A stretch of 64,000 nucleotides of DNA, taken from contig JAETRQ010000005.1 of the NCBI GenBank assembly GCA_021770095.1, positions 151,862 to 215,861 on the forward strand, read 5' to 3'. Source of the DNA: Eubacteriaceae bacterium. Its GTDB lineage: Bacteria; Bacillota; Clostridia; Oscillospirales; Acutalibacteraceae. This document shows, in pieces, positions 10,801 through 19,285 of this stretch. A program made the translations under genes and the position numbers. The notes beneath the pieces were generated by a model. That model was not told the DNA's origin and did not search any database. It saw nothing but the letters and a program-made list of their open reading frames with translations. Each line of letters begins with the position of its first letter. The first letter of the stretch is position 1.

Positions 10801-10936
10801 TAACAAAACGGTTGTCCGTCTTATTGCAAGACAGCAGGGTGTCGGCGGTTATGACAGTTGGGGTGCACACTGCAATGATATTTATAAGAATAAAACGGAT
10901 AAGTTGTATCGTTTGAAATTCCAGATAAGGTTTTAG
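7877..10936 (+). CDS. lacZ: Beta-galactosidase, glycoside hydrolase family 2
   Basis: 1019 residues, the length of classical LacZ. The order is N-terminal jelly-roll domain, immunoglobulin-like domains, TIM barrel, and C-terminal beta-sandwich. The acid/base Glu is in WSLGNET (about residue 462) and the nucleophile Glu in ILCEYTHAMGN (about 529). ENNMEAHG and the GGDFGENPHDGHFCGNGL loop also match the family. There is no signal peptide, so it acts in the cytoplasm on lactose or galactosides. It shares a promoter with the sugar transferase. No lactose permease is adjacent; the GPH symporter in this window is about 37 kb away. Confidence 0.95.
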   Translation: MERNFIDGYTEWQSNPEIVGVNKIPHHATMMPYDNFEEAKNADRYASSRCKLLNGKWKFKLYKNYAYKPTDFAQPHYDSHNWDTVIVPCSWQMQGYDQNQYCNVRYPWEGSEDICPPNAPTMHNPVGCYLKKINVNRTLLSKRVVLCFEGVESAFYLYINGERVGYSESTFHRSEFDITKYLTEGSNTIGVEVYRWCTGSWLECQDMWRLGGIFRDVYIYTTEKEYIRDFTIVAEPDVTLSDGYAKIDVKTNGTYESLSIDMSILDADGVTVALDTQYADEDHNTCLKAIVADVKTWSSENPYLYTVVLVLKNNGVPIEYISQKVGFRTVEIKDGVIRINGERVVFKGTNRHEFDCKTGRYITEEVMRYDIELMKKSNINAVRTSHYPNCPRFLELCNEYGLYVIDENNMEAHGTNNSSIIGCPQIPGSRPEWEKACMDRIKATYHRDKNMSCVVSWSLGNETLGGEIPKKMYKFLKDTDQTRFVHYECYKATNERDLSDVYSRMYARPIDLEEYAVTMRDRRPYILCEYTHAMGNSCGSTDEYTRLWDKYACLQGGFVWDWVDQSILTTDENGTEYLAYGGDFGENPHDGHFCGNGLLFGDRTVTPKLAEIKKLYQNVDFNAIDAQRGVIEIKNKFMFTNLSAFELYWKLSSDKGMFCDGILNLDIAPGEKSVVDLELSKVTRNECYLDLEIRTKENNSWSEQGHVVAYEQFVINEFENTYDELETDAPLIVNDTYGSLRIISDDINIRFERRERNQLYSIKVGGEELLQAPMRLNFWRALTDNDRGSRAGSRLGCWRDAGDTPGIFNNTKWSIQNYKILDGDKKVVVTCGATICTQPECKAQVVYTITSKGMEIDLQFSPDDTLPEIPEVSVLFELPKDFENVTYLGRGPEENYIDRANATRIGVYNTTVNDMWVDYLKPQECGNRTGVRYATIVGKKKVFSVIAQPQMELNVCHYLPKEVEEAWHKKDLPEYNKTVVRLIARQQGVGGYDSWGAHCNDIYKNKTDKLYRLKFQIRF

Positions 10937-10952
10937 TTTATAAAAATTTAAC

Positions 10953-10981
10953 TTGACTTTTTCTCTTAAAAGGAATATAAC
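10953..10981 (+). promoter_or_regulatory. Promoter for the radical SAM gene
   Basis: TTGACT (10953-10958), a 17-nt spacer and TATAAC (10976-10981). The 60-nt leader contains a small CCATC/GATGG hairpin before the GAGAGG ribosome-binding site. Confidence 0.6.
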
Positions 10982-11042
10982 TTTAATGTATCTTGGCAAA
11001 AATGAATGCCATCGTATTTGATGGGAATAAGAGAGGATTATA

Positions 11043-12470
11043 ATGAAATCTATTAAAGAGGCAGCAATGGCGGTAGCAATTAAAGAAGCCATTAAATATG
11101 CAAGAAAAGATTTTAATAAAAACGCACCTAAGATTTTAAGCCTTCTTGAGATGGCAGATGTTAAAAAGGTAAACAGAAGTACTTATGCCGGTCTTCATAA
11201 GGTTATTGGTGATCCGAATAACAATTGGATGATTTTTGCAAAAAAACTTATTTGTGATACAAATATAAATGTAGTTGAAAAATTAGTCCCACCGGCACTT
11301 AATGTTGCTATCAACAGTTATTCAAAGCGTATGAAAGCGATTGAAGAACACGGTTGTAATGTTCCTTGGGCAATACTTATGGACCCGACTGCTGCATGCA
11401 ATCTCAAATGTAAAGGCTGCTGGGCAGCAGAATACGGTAAAAACAGCCAGCTTGATTATGAAACACTTTCAAGAATAATCAGAGAGGCGAAAGAACTCGG
11501 TACATATATGTTCCTTTATACAGGCGGTGAGCCGACAATAAGAAGGAACGATTTAATGCGTATCTGCCGTGAAAATCCGGATTGTGTTTTCATGAGTTTC
11601 ACGAACGGTACTCTTATTGATGACAGTTATGCGGATGAAATCGGTGAAGTCGGCAATTTCATTCCTGCATTTTCAATTGAAGGTTATGAAGAAGATAATG
11701 ACTTCAGACGCGGTGACGGAACTTTCAAAAAGTGTACTGCTGCAATGAAACGTCTTAAGGACAGAGGTATTCCTTTTGGTGCTTCACTCTGTTATACCAG
11801 CAAAAACACAGATGTTCTTTCATCTGATGAATATATGGATTGGCTTATTGATCAGGGTGTTTTATTTGCATGGTTCTTTACATATATGCCAACAGGTAAC
11901 GGTGCAGTTACAGAACTTATGGTTTCACCCGAACAAAGAGCAACTATGTATAAAAAAATGCATGAATGGAGAGAGACGAAGCCTATTTTTGCACTGGACT
12001 TCTGGAATGATGGTGAATATGTTCAGGGCTGTATTGCTGGCGGACGCCATTATTTCCATATCAATGCAAACGGTGACTGTGAACCTTGTGCATTTGTGCA
12101 TTATTCAAATGTGAATATTAAAGAATGTTCGGTTCTTGATGCTCTTAAGAGTCCGCTCTTTATGGCTTACAAGAAAAATCAGCCGTTTAATAACAATATG
12201 CTCCGTCCGTGTCCGGTTCTTGACAATCCGGGTGCAATCAGTAAAATGGTAGCAGAAACAAATGCTTATTCAACTGAGATGGAAAATCCTGAAAGTGCAA
12301 ATGAATTGTTTGAAAAAACAATTGCTGCTGCAAAGGCGTGGAAAGTTAAGGCGGACGAATTGTTTGACCGTGACAAGTTCCTTGCAAATCACATTAAAGA
12401 CGAAAATATGTATAACTTTGAAATTCCTGATGAAGAAAGACTTTTCAGCGAATTTGAAAAAACAGAGTAA
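11043..12470 (+). CDS. Radical SAM enzyme of unknown substrate
   Basis: 475 residues. A helical 110-residue N-terminal segment precedes the radical SAM barrel. ACNLKCKGCW (about residues 118-127) gives the CxxxCxxC that binds the [4Fe-4S] cluster, followed by YTGGEP for SAM binding. After the barrel, CIAGGRHYFHINANGDCEPCAF and a later RPCPVLDNPG supply cysteines like a SPASM-type auxiliary cluster region. I recall close relatives across Clostridia carrying the same motifs, loosely HpnH-like, without a proven reaction. No precursor peptide or partner enzyme is visible nearby. It has its own promoter and terminator. Confidence 0.85.
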   Translation: MKSIKEAAMAVAIKEAIKYARKDFNKNAPKILSLLEMADVKKVNRSTYAGLHKVIGDPNNNWMIFAKKLICDTNINVVEKLVPPALNVAINSYSKRMKAIEEHGCNVPWAILMDPTAACNLKCKGCWAAEYGKNSQLDYETLSRIIREAKELGTYMFLYTGGEPTIRRNDLMRICRENPDCVFMSFTNGTLIDDSYADEIGEVGNFIPAFSIEGYEEDNDFRRGDGTFKKCTAAMKRLKDRGIPFGASLCYTSKNTDVLSSDEYMDWLIDQGVLFAWFFTYMPTGNGAVTELMVSPEQRATMYKKMHEWRETKPIFALDFWNDGEYVQGCIAGGRHYFHINANGDCEPCAFVHYSNVNIKECSVLDALKSPLFMAYKKNQPFNNNMLRPCPVLDNPGAISKMVAETNAYSTEMENPESANELFEKTIAAAKAWKVKADELFDRDKFLANHIKDENMYNFEIPDEERLFSEFEKTE

Positions 12471-12493
12471 ATTCAAAATGACAATAGTCAATA

Positions 12494-12523
12494 GCGTGCA
12501 GAGTATAACTTTGCACGCTTTTT
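12494..12523 (+). terminator. Terminator after the radical SAM gene
   Basis: GCGTGCA pairs with TGCACGC around an 11-nt loop, followed by TTTTTTG, 24 nt after the stop codon. Confidence 0.8.
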
Positions 12524-12565
12524 GCGATTTTTATTTTTATTTTTATTTAACGGAGAGATAATTTT

Positions 12566-13843
12566 ATGAATACAGGCATACTGTGTGCAATGATTGTTTT
12601 GGTGCTTTTCAGTGGCTTTTTTTCGGGTGCTGAGACTTCATTTTCTTCACTCAATAAAGTGAAACTTAAGGCAAAAATGAAAGATGGAAAGCCAAACAAA
12701 AAGATTAAGCGTGCACTCGAATTGTCCGAAAATTATGATGTTGTCCTTTCAACAGTACTGATTGGCAATAATATTGTTAACATTGCCTGTACTTCACTTG
12801 CAACGTTGTTCTTTACAGGTTTGCTTGGTGACAACAGTGATCTTGGTGCAACCGTATCAACAATCGTTATGACTATTGTTGTACTTATCTTTGGTGAAGT
12901 AACACCGAAAACATTTGCAAAAGAAAGGGCAGAAAGTGTTGCAATTGCAATTGCACCTATTGTTAAGTTTTTTATTGTTATTTTCACACCGCTGAACTTT
13001 TTCTTCCGCGGCTGGAAATTTCTTATGAATAAAGTCTTTAAGTCAAGCGGTATTGATACCGTTACAGAAGAAGAACTGAAAACTTATGTTGATGAGGCGC
13101 ATACCGGCGGAGAAATTGATGAAAACGAGAGTGAACTTATCCGCTCTTCCATTGAGTTTGATGATATTGATGTTGGTGATATTCTTGTGCCGAGGGTCGA
13201 TGTTGAGGCAGTTGATAAGTATGCTCCGTTAAATGAGATTGAGCGTGTATTCAATTCAACAAATTTCAGCCGTCTGCCGGTGTATATTGATGATATAGAT
13301 AATATCGTCGGTGTTATCCATCAGCGTGATTTTGAATCAGCCAGAAAACGAAATCTGAAATCTTTAAGAACAATTTTAAAACCTGTTCCTATGGTTTCAC
13401 CTGATACTAAAATTTCAAAACTGCTCAGAATTCTTCAAAAAAATAAAACACATCTGGCTGTTGTGATTGATGAGTTCGGCGGAACAGAGGGTATTGTTAC
13501 ACTTGAAGACATTCTTGAAGAACTTGTCGGTGAAATCTGGGATGAACACGATGAAGTTCAAAATGATATTGAAGAGATTGGAAAAAATGAATATATCGTT
13601 CAGGGCAGCATGTCCATTTTTGATTTTTACGAGTTCTTTAATATCCATAAAGAAGAAAAAGAAGTATCCACAGTCAATGGCTGGATAATGAAAAATACTG
13701 ATAAAATTCCGCAGGTGGACGATACTTTTGATTATGACAATTTATCTGCGCTTGTGCTGACAGTTGACGGTAAAAGGGCAGAAGAAATAAAAATAACAGT
13801 TAAGGAAGATAATTATGTTTCTGAACAGGAAGAAACAATTTAA
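12566..13843 (+). CDS. CNNM/CorC (hemolysin-C-like) membrane protein with CBS pair
   Basis: 425 residues. The N-terminal CNNM (DUF21) domain has about four hydrophobic helices, with GFFSGAETSFSSLN near residue 12 and the GEVTPKTFAKE signature near residue 110. A tandem CBS pair follows (about 200-330; ILVPRVDVEAV, IDEFGGTEGIVTLEDILEELVGEI). The C-terminus is a CorC_HlyC domain. Family members are linked to Mg2+ efflux or homeostasis; the hemolysin label is historical. The 3' end overlaps pth by 29 nt in another frame, so the two are translated from one message. Confidence 0.92.
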   Translation: MNTGILCAMIVLVLFSGFFSGAETSFSSLNKVKLKAKMKDGKPNKKIKRALELSENYDVVLSTVLIGNNIVNIACTSLATLFFTGLLGDNSDLGATVSTIVMTIVVLIFGEVTPKTFAKERAESVAIAIAPIVKFFIVIFTPLNFFFRGWKFLMNKVFKSSGIDTVTEEELKTYVDEAHTGGEIDENESELIRSSIEFDDIDVGDILVPRVDVEAVDKYAPLNEIERVFNSTNFSRLPVYIDDIDNIVGVIHQRDFESARKRNLKSLRTILKPVPMVSPDTKISKLLRILQKNKTHLAVVIDEFGGTEGIVTLEDILEELVGEIWDEHDEVQNDIEEIGKNEYIVQGSMSIFDFYEFFNIHKEEKEVSTVNGWIMKNTDKIPQVDDTFDYDNLSALVLTVDGKRAEEIKITVKEDNYVSEQEETI

Positions 13844-14420
13844 TAACAGTTCATATGATTTTATTATTGCCGGTTTGGGAAATCCCGGTGCCAAGTATGA
13901 AATGACGAGGCATAATGCCGGATTTCTTGCTATGGACCTTTTGGCGATTGAAGAAAATATCAATATAAAAAAACTCAAGTTTCATTCGCTGGTTGCTGAT
14001 GTTGTGATTGACGGCAAAAGATGCCTTGTGATGAAACCGCAGACAATGATGAATAACAGCGGCGAAGCAATTGGCGAGGCTGCAAAGTTTTTCAAAGTGC
14101 CTGCTGAAAATGTGATTATTGTATATGATGATATTTCACTTGATGTCGGTCAGACAAGGATAAGACGCAAAGGTTCTGCAGGCGGTCATAACGGAATAAA
14201 GAGTATTATATCTCATCTCGCAAGCGAGAATTTCCCAAGAGTAAAAGTCGGTGTCGGAAAAAAGCCTAATCCCGAATATGATCTTGTTTCATGGGTGCTT
14301 GGGAAATTTCCGAAAGAACAAGAAAAAAATTTGAAATCTGCTTTGGAAAATTCCACAAAGGCAGTCCGATTGATTGTCAGCGGTGAAATTGATAAAGCAA
14401 TGAATTTATATAATTCTTAA
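13815..14420 (+). CDS. pth: Peptidyl-tRNA hydrolase
   Basis: 201 residues. It cleaves the ester of peptidyl-tRNAs dropped by ribosomes so the tRNA can be reused. IAGLGNPGAKYEMTRHNAGF holds the conserved Asn and catalytic His; MKPQTMMNNSGEA, the YDDISLDVG loop with the catalytic Asp, and RKGSAGGHNGIKSI complete the signatures. The N-terminus has about 14 extra residues before the usual start, because the ATG lies inside the upstream gene behind AAGGA. It is followed 13 nt later by mfd, the usual pth-mfd order in Firmicutes. Confidence 0.96.
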   Translation: MFLNRKKQFNNSSYDFIIAGLGNPGAKYEMTRHNAGFLAMDLLAIEENINIKKLKFHSLVADVVIDGKRCLVMKPQTMMNNSGEAIGEAAKFFKVPAENVIIVYDDISLDVGQTRIRRKGSAGGHNGIKSIISHLASENFPRVKVGVGKKPNPEYDLVSWVLGKFPKEQEKNLKSALENSTKAVRLIVSGEIDKAMNLYNS

Positions 14421-14433
14421 AAGGAGAAATAGG

Positions 14434-17400
14434 ATGTCCTGTTTTTCAAATGAATTTAATAAGAGTAAAGAATTTATAAGCCTCAGTCAGAGTATTGATA
14501 AGCATCGTGCTCCGGTTGGGGCTATCGGTCTCTCAGATGTCAGCAAGTGTTTTTTAATTCATTCTCTCTGTGAGAAAGGGAATAAAGCATTTGTGATTAC
14601 TGCGGACGAGGCAACTGCCGTTAAGGTTCAGGAGAGTCTCTCAACGCTTCAGGATGGGGTTTTGCTTTATCCGTCAAGAGAGATGACTTTTGTTGAAGTT
14701 GCGGGTGTCAGCCATGAGTTTGAGCATATCAGATTAGGTGTTCTGTCAAGAATCCTGCATGGGGATTACTCTGCTGTAGTTATGTCTGTAAATGCCGCAC
14801 TGCAATATACAATGCCGCCGCAGGAATTAAGAGCAAAAACTTTTTCTATTTCAGTCGATGATACTGTTCATATTGATGATTTATCCAAAAAGTTGGTTTT
14901 TGCAGGGTATACAAAATATGACCAGGTTGACGGAACAAGTCAGTTTGCAATCCGTGGCGGAATTATTGATTTGTTCCCTCCGTTTCTTGATGAACCTGTG
15001 AGAATTGAATTGTGGGGCGATACGGTTGACACAATATCGTTATTCGACATTTATACACAGCGTAGAAATAAAAAATTAGACAGTATTGAAATTACACCTG
15101 CAAGTGAAGTTCTGTTTGATGATAATCAGAAGTTGATTGATAAAATTGAGACTGTTGCAAAGTCATTAAAAGGCAAAGCAATAAAGGCAAGAGAAAAACT
15201 CTATGCTGATTGTGACAAATTGCGTGAAGGTACATCACTGAATTGTCTTGATAAATATCTGCCGCTGTGTTATGACTCAAAAGGCATTTTTGATTATTTT
15301 GAAGGTAATCTTTTTGTGTTTGAAAGTGCAAAGGTGAAAGAACGCTGCATTAAGCATGAAAAGTTAAATCTTGAGGATTTAAAATGGTTTGTTGAAGACG
15401 GAACATTGTGTAAAGGTCTTGATAAGTTCAGTCTGTCATTTGACGAACTTGTATGTTTGTATGAGCAAAACAAAGCGATTTATCTTGATTCGCTTCCACG
15501 CGGAAGTTTTGATACGCCTGTAAATCATCTTGCAAATTTTGTTGTACAGAGTTTTAATGCTTGGAACGGTACGTTGTCGCAACTTAAGGATGAACTTTTT
15601 GGTTTAGTCAAAGGCGGATATACCGTGTGTATAATGGCGGGTACTGCCCGTGGTGCAAAAGCACTTTGTGATGATATAATCGATATGGGGTATGATGCCG
15701 TATTCTTTGAAAAAATCCCCAATGCTTTTCAGTTAAATCGGATTCATGTTATTCCGGGAACAATGTTTGCAGGATTTCGTTCAAGTGAGATAAAATTTGC
15801 CCTTATAACATATTCAAAATCATCTCAGGCAAAGAAAAAGCATAAAAAAGTATCATCAAAAAATGCCATCCATTCACTGGATGAACTCAGTGTAGGTGAT
15901 TATATTGTCCACAATATTCACGGTATAGGTATTTTTGAAGGTATAAATGCACTTGAAATCAATAAGGTAAAAAAAGATTATATTAAAATAAGTTACGCAA
16001 AGGGGGATACACTCTATGTCCCTGTAACGCAGCTTGATTTGGTTTCAAAATATATCGGACCAAAGGAAGATACAAAAGTAAAAATAAATCGGCTCGGCGG
16101 TACAGAGTGGAAAAAGACAAAAGCAAAAGTGCGTTCTTCTGTAAAAGATATGGCAAAGGAACTGATTGCTCTTTATGCAAAACGAATGAGTACCCCGGGT
16201 TATGCTTTTATGGAAGATACTGACCTTCAGCGCGACTTTGAACTCAGATTCGAATATGAAGAAACAGACGATCAGCTGAGGTGTGCTGAAGAGATAAAAA
16301 GGGATATGCAGCGTAAAGCACCTATGGATAGACTGCTTTGCGGAGATGTTGGTTTCGGTAAAACAGAAGTTGCACTCAGAGCAGTATTCAAATGCGTTGT
16401 AGAGGGCAAGCAGTGTGCAATCCTTGTTCCGACCACTGTCCTTGCAATGCAGCATTTTCGTACAGCACTCAAAAGATTTGAAACATATCCGATTCATGTT
16501 GAAATGGTGTCCCGTTTTGTTACACCTGCCAAACAGAAAGAAATATTAAAACGTCTTGCAGACGGCAATGTTGATGTTCTTATCGGTACGCATAAATTGC
16601 TGGGCAAAAATATTCAGTTCAAGGATTTAGGTTTGCTGATTGTTGACGAAGAACAGCGGTTTGGTGTTGCTCAAAAAGAAAAAATCAAAGAAAAATTCCC
16701 TCGTGTTGATGTCCTTACCCTATCTGCTACTCCGATTCCTCGTACACTGAATATGGCTATGAGCGGTATCAGAGATATGAGCCTTCTGGAAGAGGCACCC
16801 GGTGAACGACAGCCGGTTCAGACATATGTTGTTGAATATGACAATGATATTGTTGTTGAGGCAATGGAGAGAGAAATTAACAGAGGCGGTCAATGTTACT
16901 ATCTCCATAATAATGTTGAAACGATTGAACATAAAGCAATGCAGATAAAAAAGGCTTTGCCTGAGGCAAGGGTAGGTATTGCTCACGGAAAAATGACGGA
17001 AGAGAAATTATCGTCGGTCTGGAAAGATTTGCTGAGCGGTGATATTGATATTCTCGTCTGCACCACGATTATTGAAACAGGTGTTGATGTTCCGAACTGC
17101 AATACCCTTATCATTGAAAATGCAGACCGTATGGGACTTGCCCAACTGCATCAGATTAGAGGAAGAGTCGGCAGGTCATCAAGAAGGGCCTATGCTTATT
17201 TTACTTTTACCCGTGGTAAAGAACTGACAGATATTGCAAAGCGAAGGCTTGAGGCGATACGTGAATATACCGAATTCGGTTCCGGATTTAAAATTGCATT
17301 GCGCGACTTGGAAATCCGAGGCGCAGGTTCAATACTCGGCAACAGGCAGCATGGTCATATGGAAGCAGTCGGATATGATATGTACCTCAAACTGCTTGAA

Positions 17401-17907
17401 GAAGCCGTGTCTATTGAAAAAGGTGAATTGAATGAAGATGAACCTGAAGAAAAAGAATGCCTTATTGATGTGGCGATTGATGCTCATATTCCGGAGACAT
17501 ATATTATTTCTACTTCTCAGCGCCTTGAAATGTATAAACGAATTGCAAATATTAAAAATGATGACGATGCAAATGATGTTTATGATGAATTGACAGACAG
17601 ATTCGGCGCTCCGCCGTCGGCAGTCTGGGGACTTGTTGAAATTGCACTTTTAAGGAATATGGCAATGTCAAACGGAGTTACTGAGGTTGTGCAGAGGAAT
17701 GGTTCACTTCTCTTTTATGCACAGGATATTGATGTAAGAACCGTTGCCATTCTCAATGCCTTTATGAAAGGGCGTGTTACTCTTTCTGCCGGTAAAAAGC
17801 CGTATATTGCTGTTAAACTTTCTCCCGATGAGGCAACGCTGGAGACTTTGAGAGAAGTTTTAAAAGTTATGCAGCAGTCAAAAGAACATAATAACAAAGA
17901 ATCTTAA
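14434..17907 (+). CDS. mfd: Transcription-repair coupling factor Mfd
   Basis: 1157 residues, full length. Mfd displaces RNA polymerase stalled at DNA lesions and recruits UvrA. The order is UvrB-homology module (residues 1 to about 350), the CarD-like RNA polymerase interaction domain starting near 487 (VGDYIVHNIHGIGIFEG), the RecG-like translocase with Walker A GDVGFGKTE (about 636) and DEEQRFGV (about 738), GRVGRSSRRAYAYF, and the C-terminal TRCF domain. It is co-transcribed with pth and closed by a perfect hairpin terminator. Confidence 0.97.
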   Translation: MSCFSNEFNKSKEFISLSQSIDKHRAPVGAIGLSDVSKCFLIHSLCEKGNKAFVITADEATAVKVQESLSTLQDGVLLYPSREMTFVEVAGVSHEFEHIRLGVLSRILHGDYSAVVMSVNAALQYTMPPQELRAKTFSISVDDTVHIDDLSKKLVFAGYTKYDQVDGTSQFAIRGGIIDLFPPFLDEPVRIELWGDTVDTISLFDIYTQRRNKKLDSIEITPASEVLFDDNQKLIDKIETVAKSLKGKAIKAREKLYADCDKLREGTSLNCLDKYLPLCYDSKGIFDYFEGNLFVFESAKVKERCIKHEKLNLEDLKWFVEDGTLCKGLDKFSLSFDELVCLYEQNKAIYLDSLPRGSFDTPVNHLANFVVQSFNAWNGTLSQLKDELFGLVKGGYTVCIMAGTARGAKALCDDIIDMGYDAVFFEKIPNAFQLNRIHVIPGTMFAGFRSSEIKFALITYSKSSQAKKKHKKVSSKNAIHSLDELSVGDYIVHNIHGIGIFEGINALEINKVKKDYIKISYAKGDTLYVPVTQLDLVSKYIGPKEDTKVKINRLGGTEWKKTKAKVRSSVKDMAKELIALYAKRMSTPGYAFMEDTDLQRDFELRFEYEETDDQLRCAEEIKRDMQRKAPMDRLLCGDVGFGKTEVALRAVFKCVVEGKQCAILVPTTVLAMQHFRTALKRFETYPIHVEMVSRFVTPAKQKEILKRLADGNVDVLIGTHKLLGKNIQFKDLGLLIVDEEQRFGVAQKEKIKEKFPRVDVLTLSATPIPRTLNMAMSGIRDMSLLEEAPGERQPVQTYVVEYDNDIVVEAMEREINRGGQCYYLHNNVETIEHKAMQIKKALPEARVGIAHGKMTEEKLSSVWKDLLSGDIDILVCTTIIETGVDVPNCNTLIIENADRMGLAQLHQIRGRVGRSSRRAYAYFTFTRGKELTDIAKRRLEAIREYTEFGSGFKIALRDLEIRGAGSILGNRQHGHMEAVGYDMYLKLLEEAVSIEKGELNEDEPEEKECLIDVAIDAHIPETYIISTSQRLEMYKRIANIKNDDDANDVYDELTDRFGAPPSAVWGLVEIALLRNMAMSNGVTEVVQRNGSLLFYAQDIDVRTVAILNAFMKGRVTLSAGKKPYIAVKLSPDEATLETLREVLKVMQQSKEHNNKES

Positions 17908-17912
17908 TTTAA

Positions 17913-17948
17913 AATCAGGGCGGAATATTCTGCCCTGATTATTCTTTT
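17913..17948 (+). terminator. mfd terminator
   Basis: A 9-bp perfect stem (AATCAGGGC with GCCCTGATT, 17913-17940) followed by ATTCTTTT, directly after the mfd stop. Confidence 0.85.
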
Positions 17949-17981
17949 ATCATTTTTTTGTGCATACATATTATTGGTGAT

Positions 17982-18245
17982 ATGATGAAAAAAATAAATG
18001 TGAAAGAAAAATTGAAACCAAAAGATTTTGACTATTTTTTCGGCAAACCAAGGATTGAAATGAGCGGCAGCGAATGTCTGGTTGACGGATTGCAGAGTAT
18101 AGTTGAGTATTCTGATACAAAAATAATTGTCAGTCTCGGCAGTCAGATCATAACTTTTTTCGGTGATGATTTGCATATTAATTCCTTCACCCGCGAAGGT
18201 GCGGTGGTTGAAGGTAATATTATTTCAATGGAGTTTTCAAGTTGA
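17982..18245 (+). CDS. yqfC: Sporulation protein YqfC
   Basis: 87 residues, a YabP/YqfC-family protein. FGKPRIEMSGSECLVDG, the LGSQIITFFGDDLHI core and the closing VVEGNIISMEF match this small beta-rich family made in the mother cell during sporulation. The ATG at 17982 (or 17985) follows a modest GGTGA site. The stop codon overlaps the TTG start of yqfD, the standard gene pair of spore formers. Here the usual downstream phoH/ybeY genes are absent, and a carbohydrate operon follows. Confidence 0.88.
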   Translation: MMKKINVKEKLKPKDFDYFFGKPRIEMSGSECLVDGLQSIVEYSDTKIIVSLGSQIITFFGDDLHINSFTREGAVVEGNIISMEFSS

Positions 18246-19210
18246 TAAAATTATTCAGATGGATTTTGGGGTATGTAAAATTCACTTTCAGCGGTGGATT
18301 TTATGAGAACTTTCTGACCGATTGCTTTTCGGATGGTATTGATATTCATGATGTTGCACTTAATGATGACGGCTTTTCTGCTTATTGCAATATCAAAGTC
18401 TATAAAAAACTCCATAAGTATGCTTTTAAACACGGCGGAGTTGTGAAAATAAGGAAAAAATACGGACTGCCGTTCATAACAGGTCCGCTCAAAAACAGAA
18501 TAGGTTTTTTTGTCGGTATGGTTATGTTTGTTTTTCTGTTGTCATTTTTAGGCTCATTTGTATGGAATGTTGAGGTAACAGGAAACAATCGAATCAGTAC
18601 AGCAACAGTTTTGTCTTATCTTGAAAATAATAATCTTAAATCGGGTGTGATGTGGAGCAGTGTTGACAGGGATAATATCGCGTGGGATATGATGAGTGAT
18701 TTTGATGACATATCTTGGGTGCATATCAACAAAATCGGAACAACTGCAAGGATTGAAATCAATGAAACAAGTGTTAAACCTGATAAGGATGAGGAAAAAC
18801 TTCAGGGCATCAATATATACAGAAAAGAACTTGAAACACAGGCTTATCGGGAACAAAAGGATATGGCGGTAAAAACACGAAAAACTTATAAATCTCTCAG
18901 ATTCTTTTCCATATCCATTCCGCTTTATCTGAAAAGGCAGTCGGGGGATATTACAGAGGAGAGCAGCAAATTTTTAACAATTAAAGATACTGAATTGCCA
19001 ATAGGTATCAATACCTATGATGAAGTGTTTTATTCATCAGTGCCGAGAACACTGGATGATGATGAATTAACAAAGCTTGCAAGGCAAAAATTATCGTATC
19101 TTGAGCAGCAGGAATTTGACGGTTTTGAAGTTATTAATAAAACGGAAGATGTTCAGATTGACGACGATAAATGCATTATAAAATCCTCCTACATTATCAG
19201 AAGAAAATGA
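18242..19210 (+). CDS. yqfD: Sporulation protein YqfD
   Basis: 322 residues, begun by a TTG that overlaps the yqfC stop (TTGA). The N-terminal YqfD domain is followed by one membrane span (about residues 80-105), then VWNVEVTGNNRISTATVLSYLE, which resembles a POTRA/FtsQ-like beta-alpha unit. The family is needed for sporulation in the mother cell, where it is linked to sigma-E-stage functions. It is somewhat shorter than the 398-residue Bacillus subtilis protein. The last residues (SSYIIRRK) stop just short of the usual family C-terminus. Confidence 0.87.
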   Translation: MIKLFRWILGYVKFTFSGGFYENFLTDCFSDGIDIHDVALNDDGFSAYCNIKVYKKLHKYAFKHGGVVKIRKKYGLPFITGPLKNRIGFFVGMVMFVFLLSFLGSFVWNVEVTGNNRISTATVLSYLENNNLKSGVMWSSVDRDNIAWDMMSDFDDISWVHINKIGTTARIEINETSVKPDKDEEKLQGINIYRKELETQAYREQKDMAVKTRKTYKSLRFFSISIPLYLKRQSGDITEESSKFLTIKDTELPIGINTYDEVFYSSVPRTLDDDELTKLARQKLSYLEQQEFDGFEVINKTEDVQIDDDKCIIKSSYIIRRK

Positions 19211-19212
19211 GA

Positions 19213-19236
19213 ATACACCTTGAAAGGTATATTCTG
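19213..19236. promoter_or_regulatory. Inverted repeat overlapping the -35 of uxuA
   Basis: GAATACACC and GGTATATTC form a 9-bp inverted repeat (one mismatch) around TTGAAA, the presumed -35. There is no T-tract after it, so an operator is more likely than a terminator. Which regulator binds is unknown. Confidence 0.45.
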
Positions 19237-19250
19237 TTATGATAAAATAA
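19222..19250 (+). promoter_or_regulatory. Promoter of the uxuA operon
   Basis: TTGAAA (19222-19227), a 17-nt spacer and TAAAAT (19245-19250), 36 nt before uxuA. Confidence 0.55.
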
Positions 19251-19285
19251 TAAATATTATTATACGTAAAGGGGATGTGTAAATA

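Noticed and set aside
10986..11021. An 11-codon upstream ORF (MYLGKNECHRI) before the radical SAM gene, possible precursor peptide
   Set aside because: No ribosome-binding site, begins within a few bases of the likely transcription start, and has no leader/core character.
11043..12470. Radical SAM enzyme as maturase of the DVITTSS peptide
   Set aside because: They lie about 40 kb apart in separate transcription units and nothing in the sequence links them.
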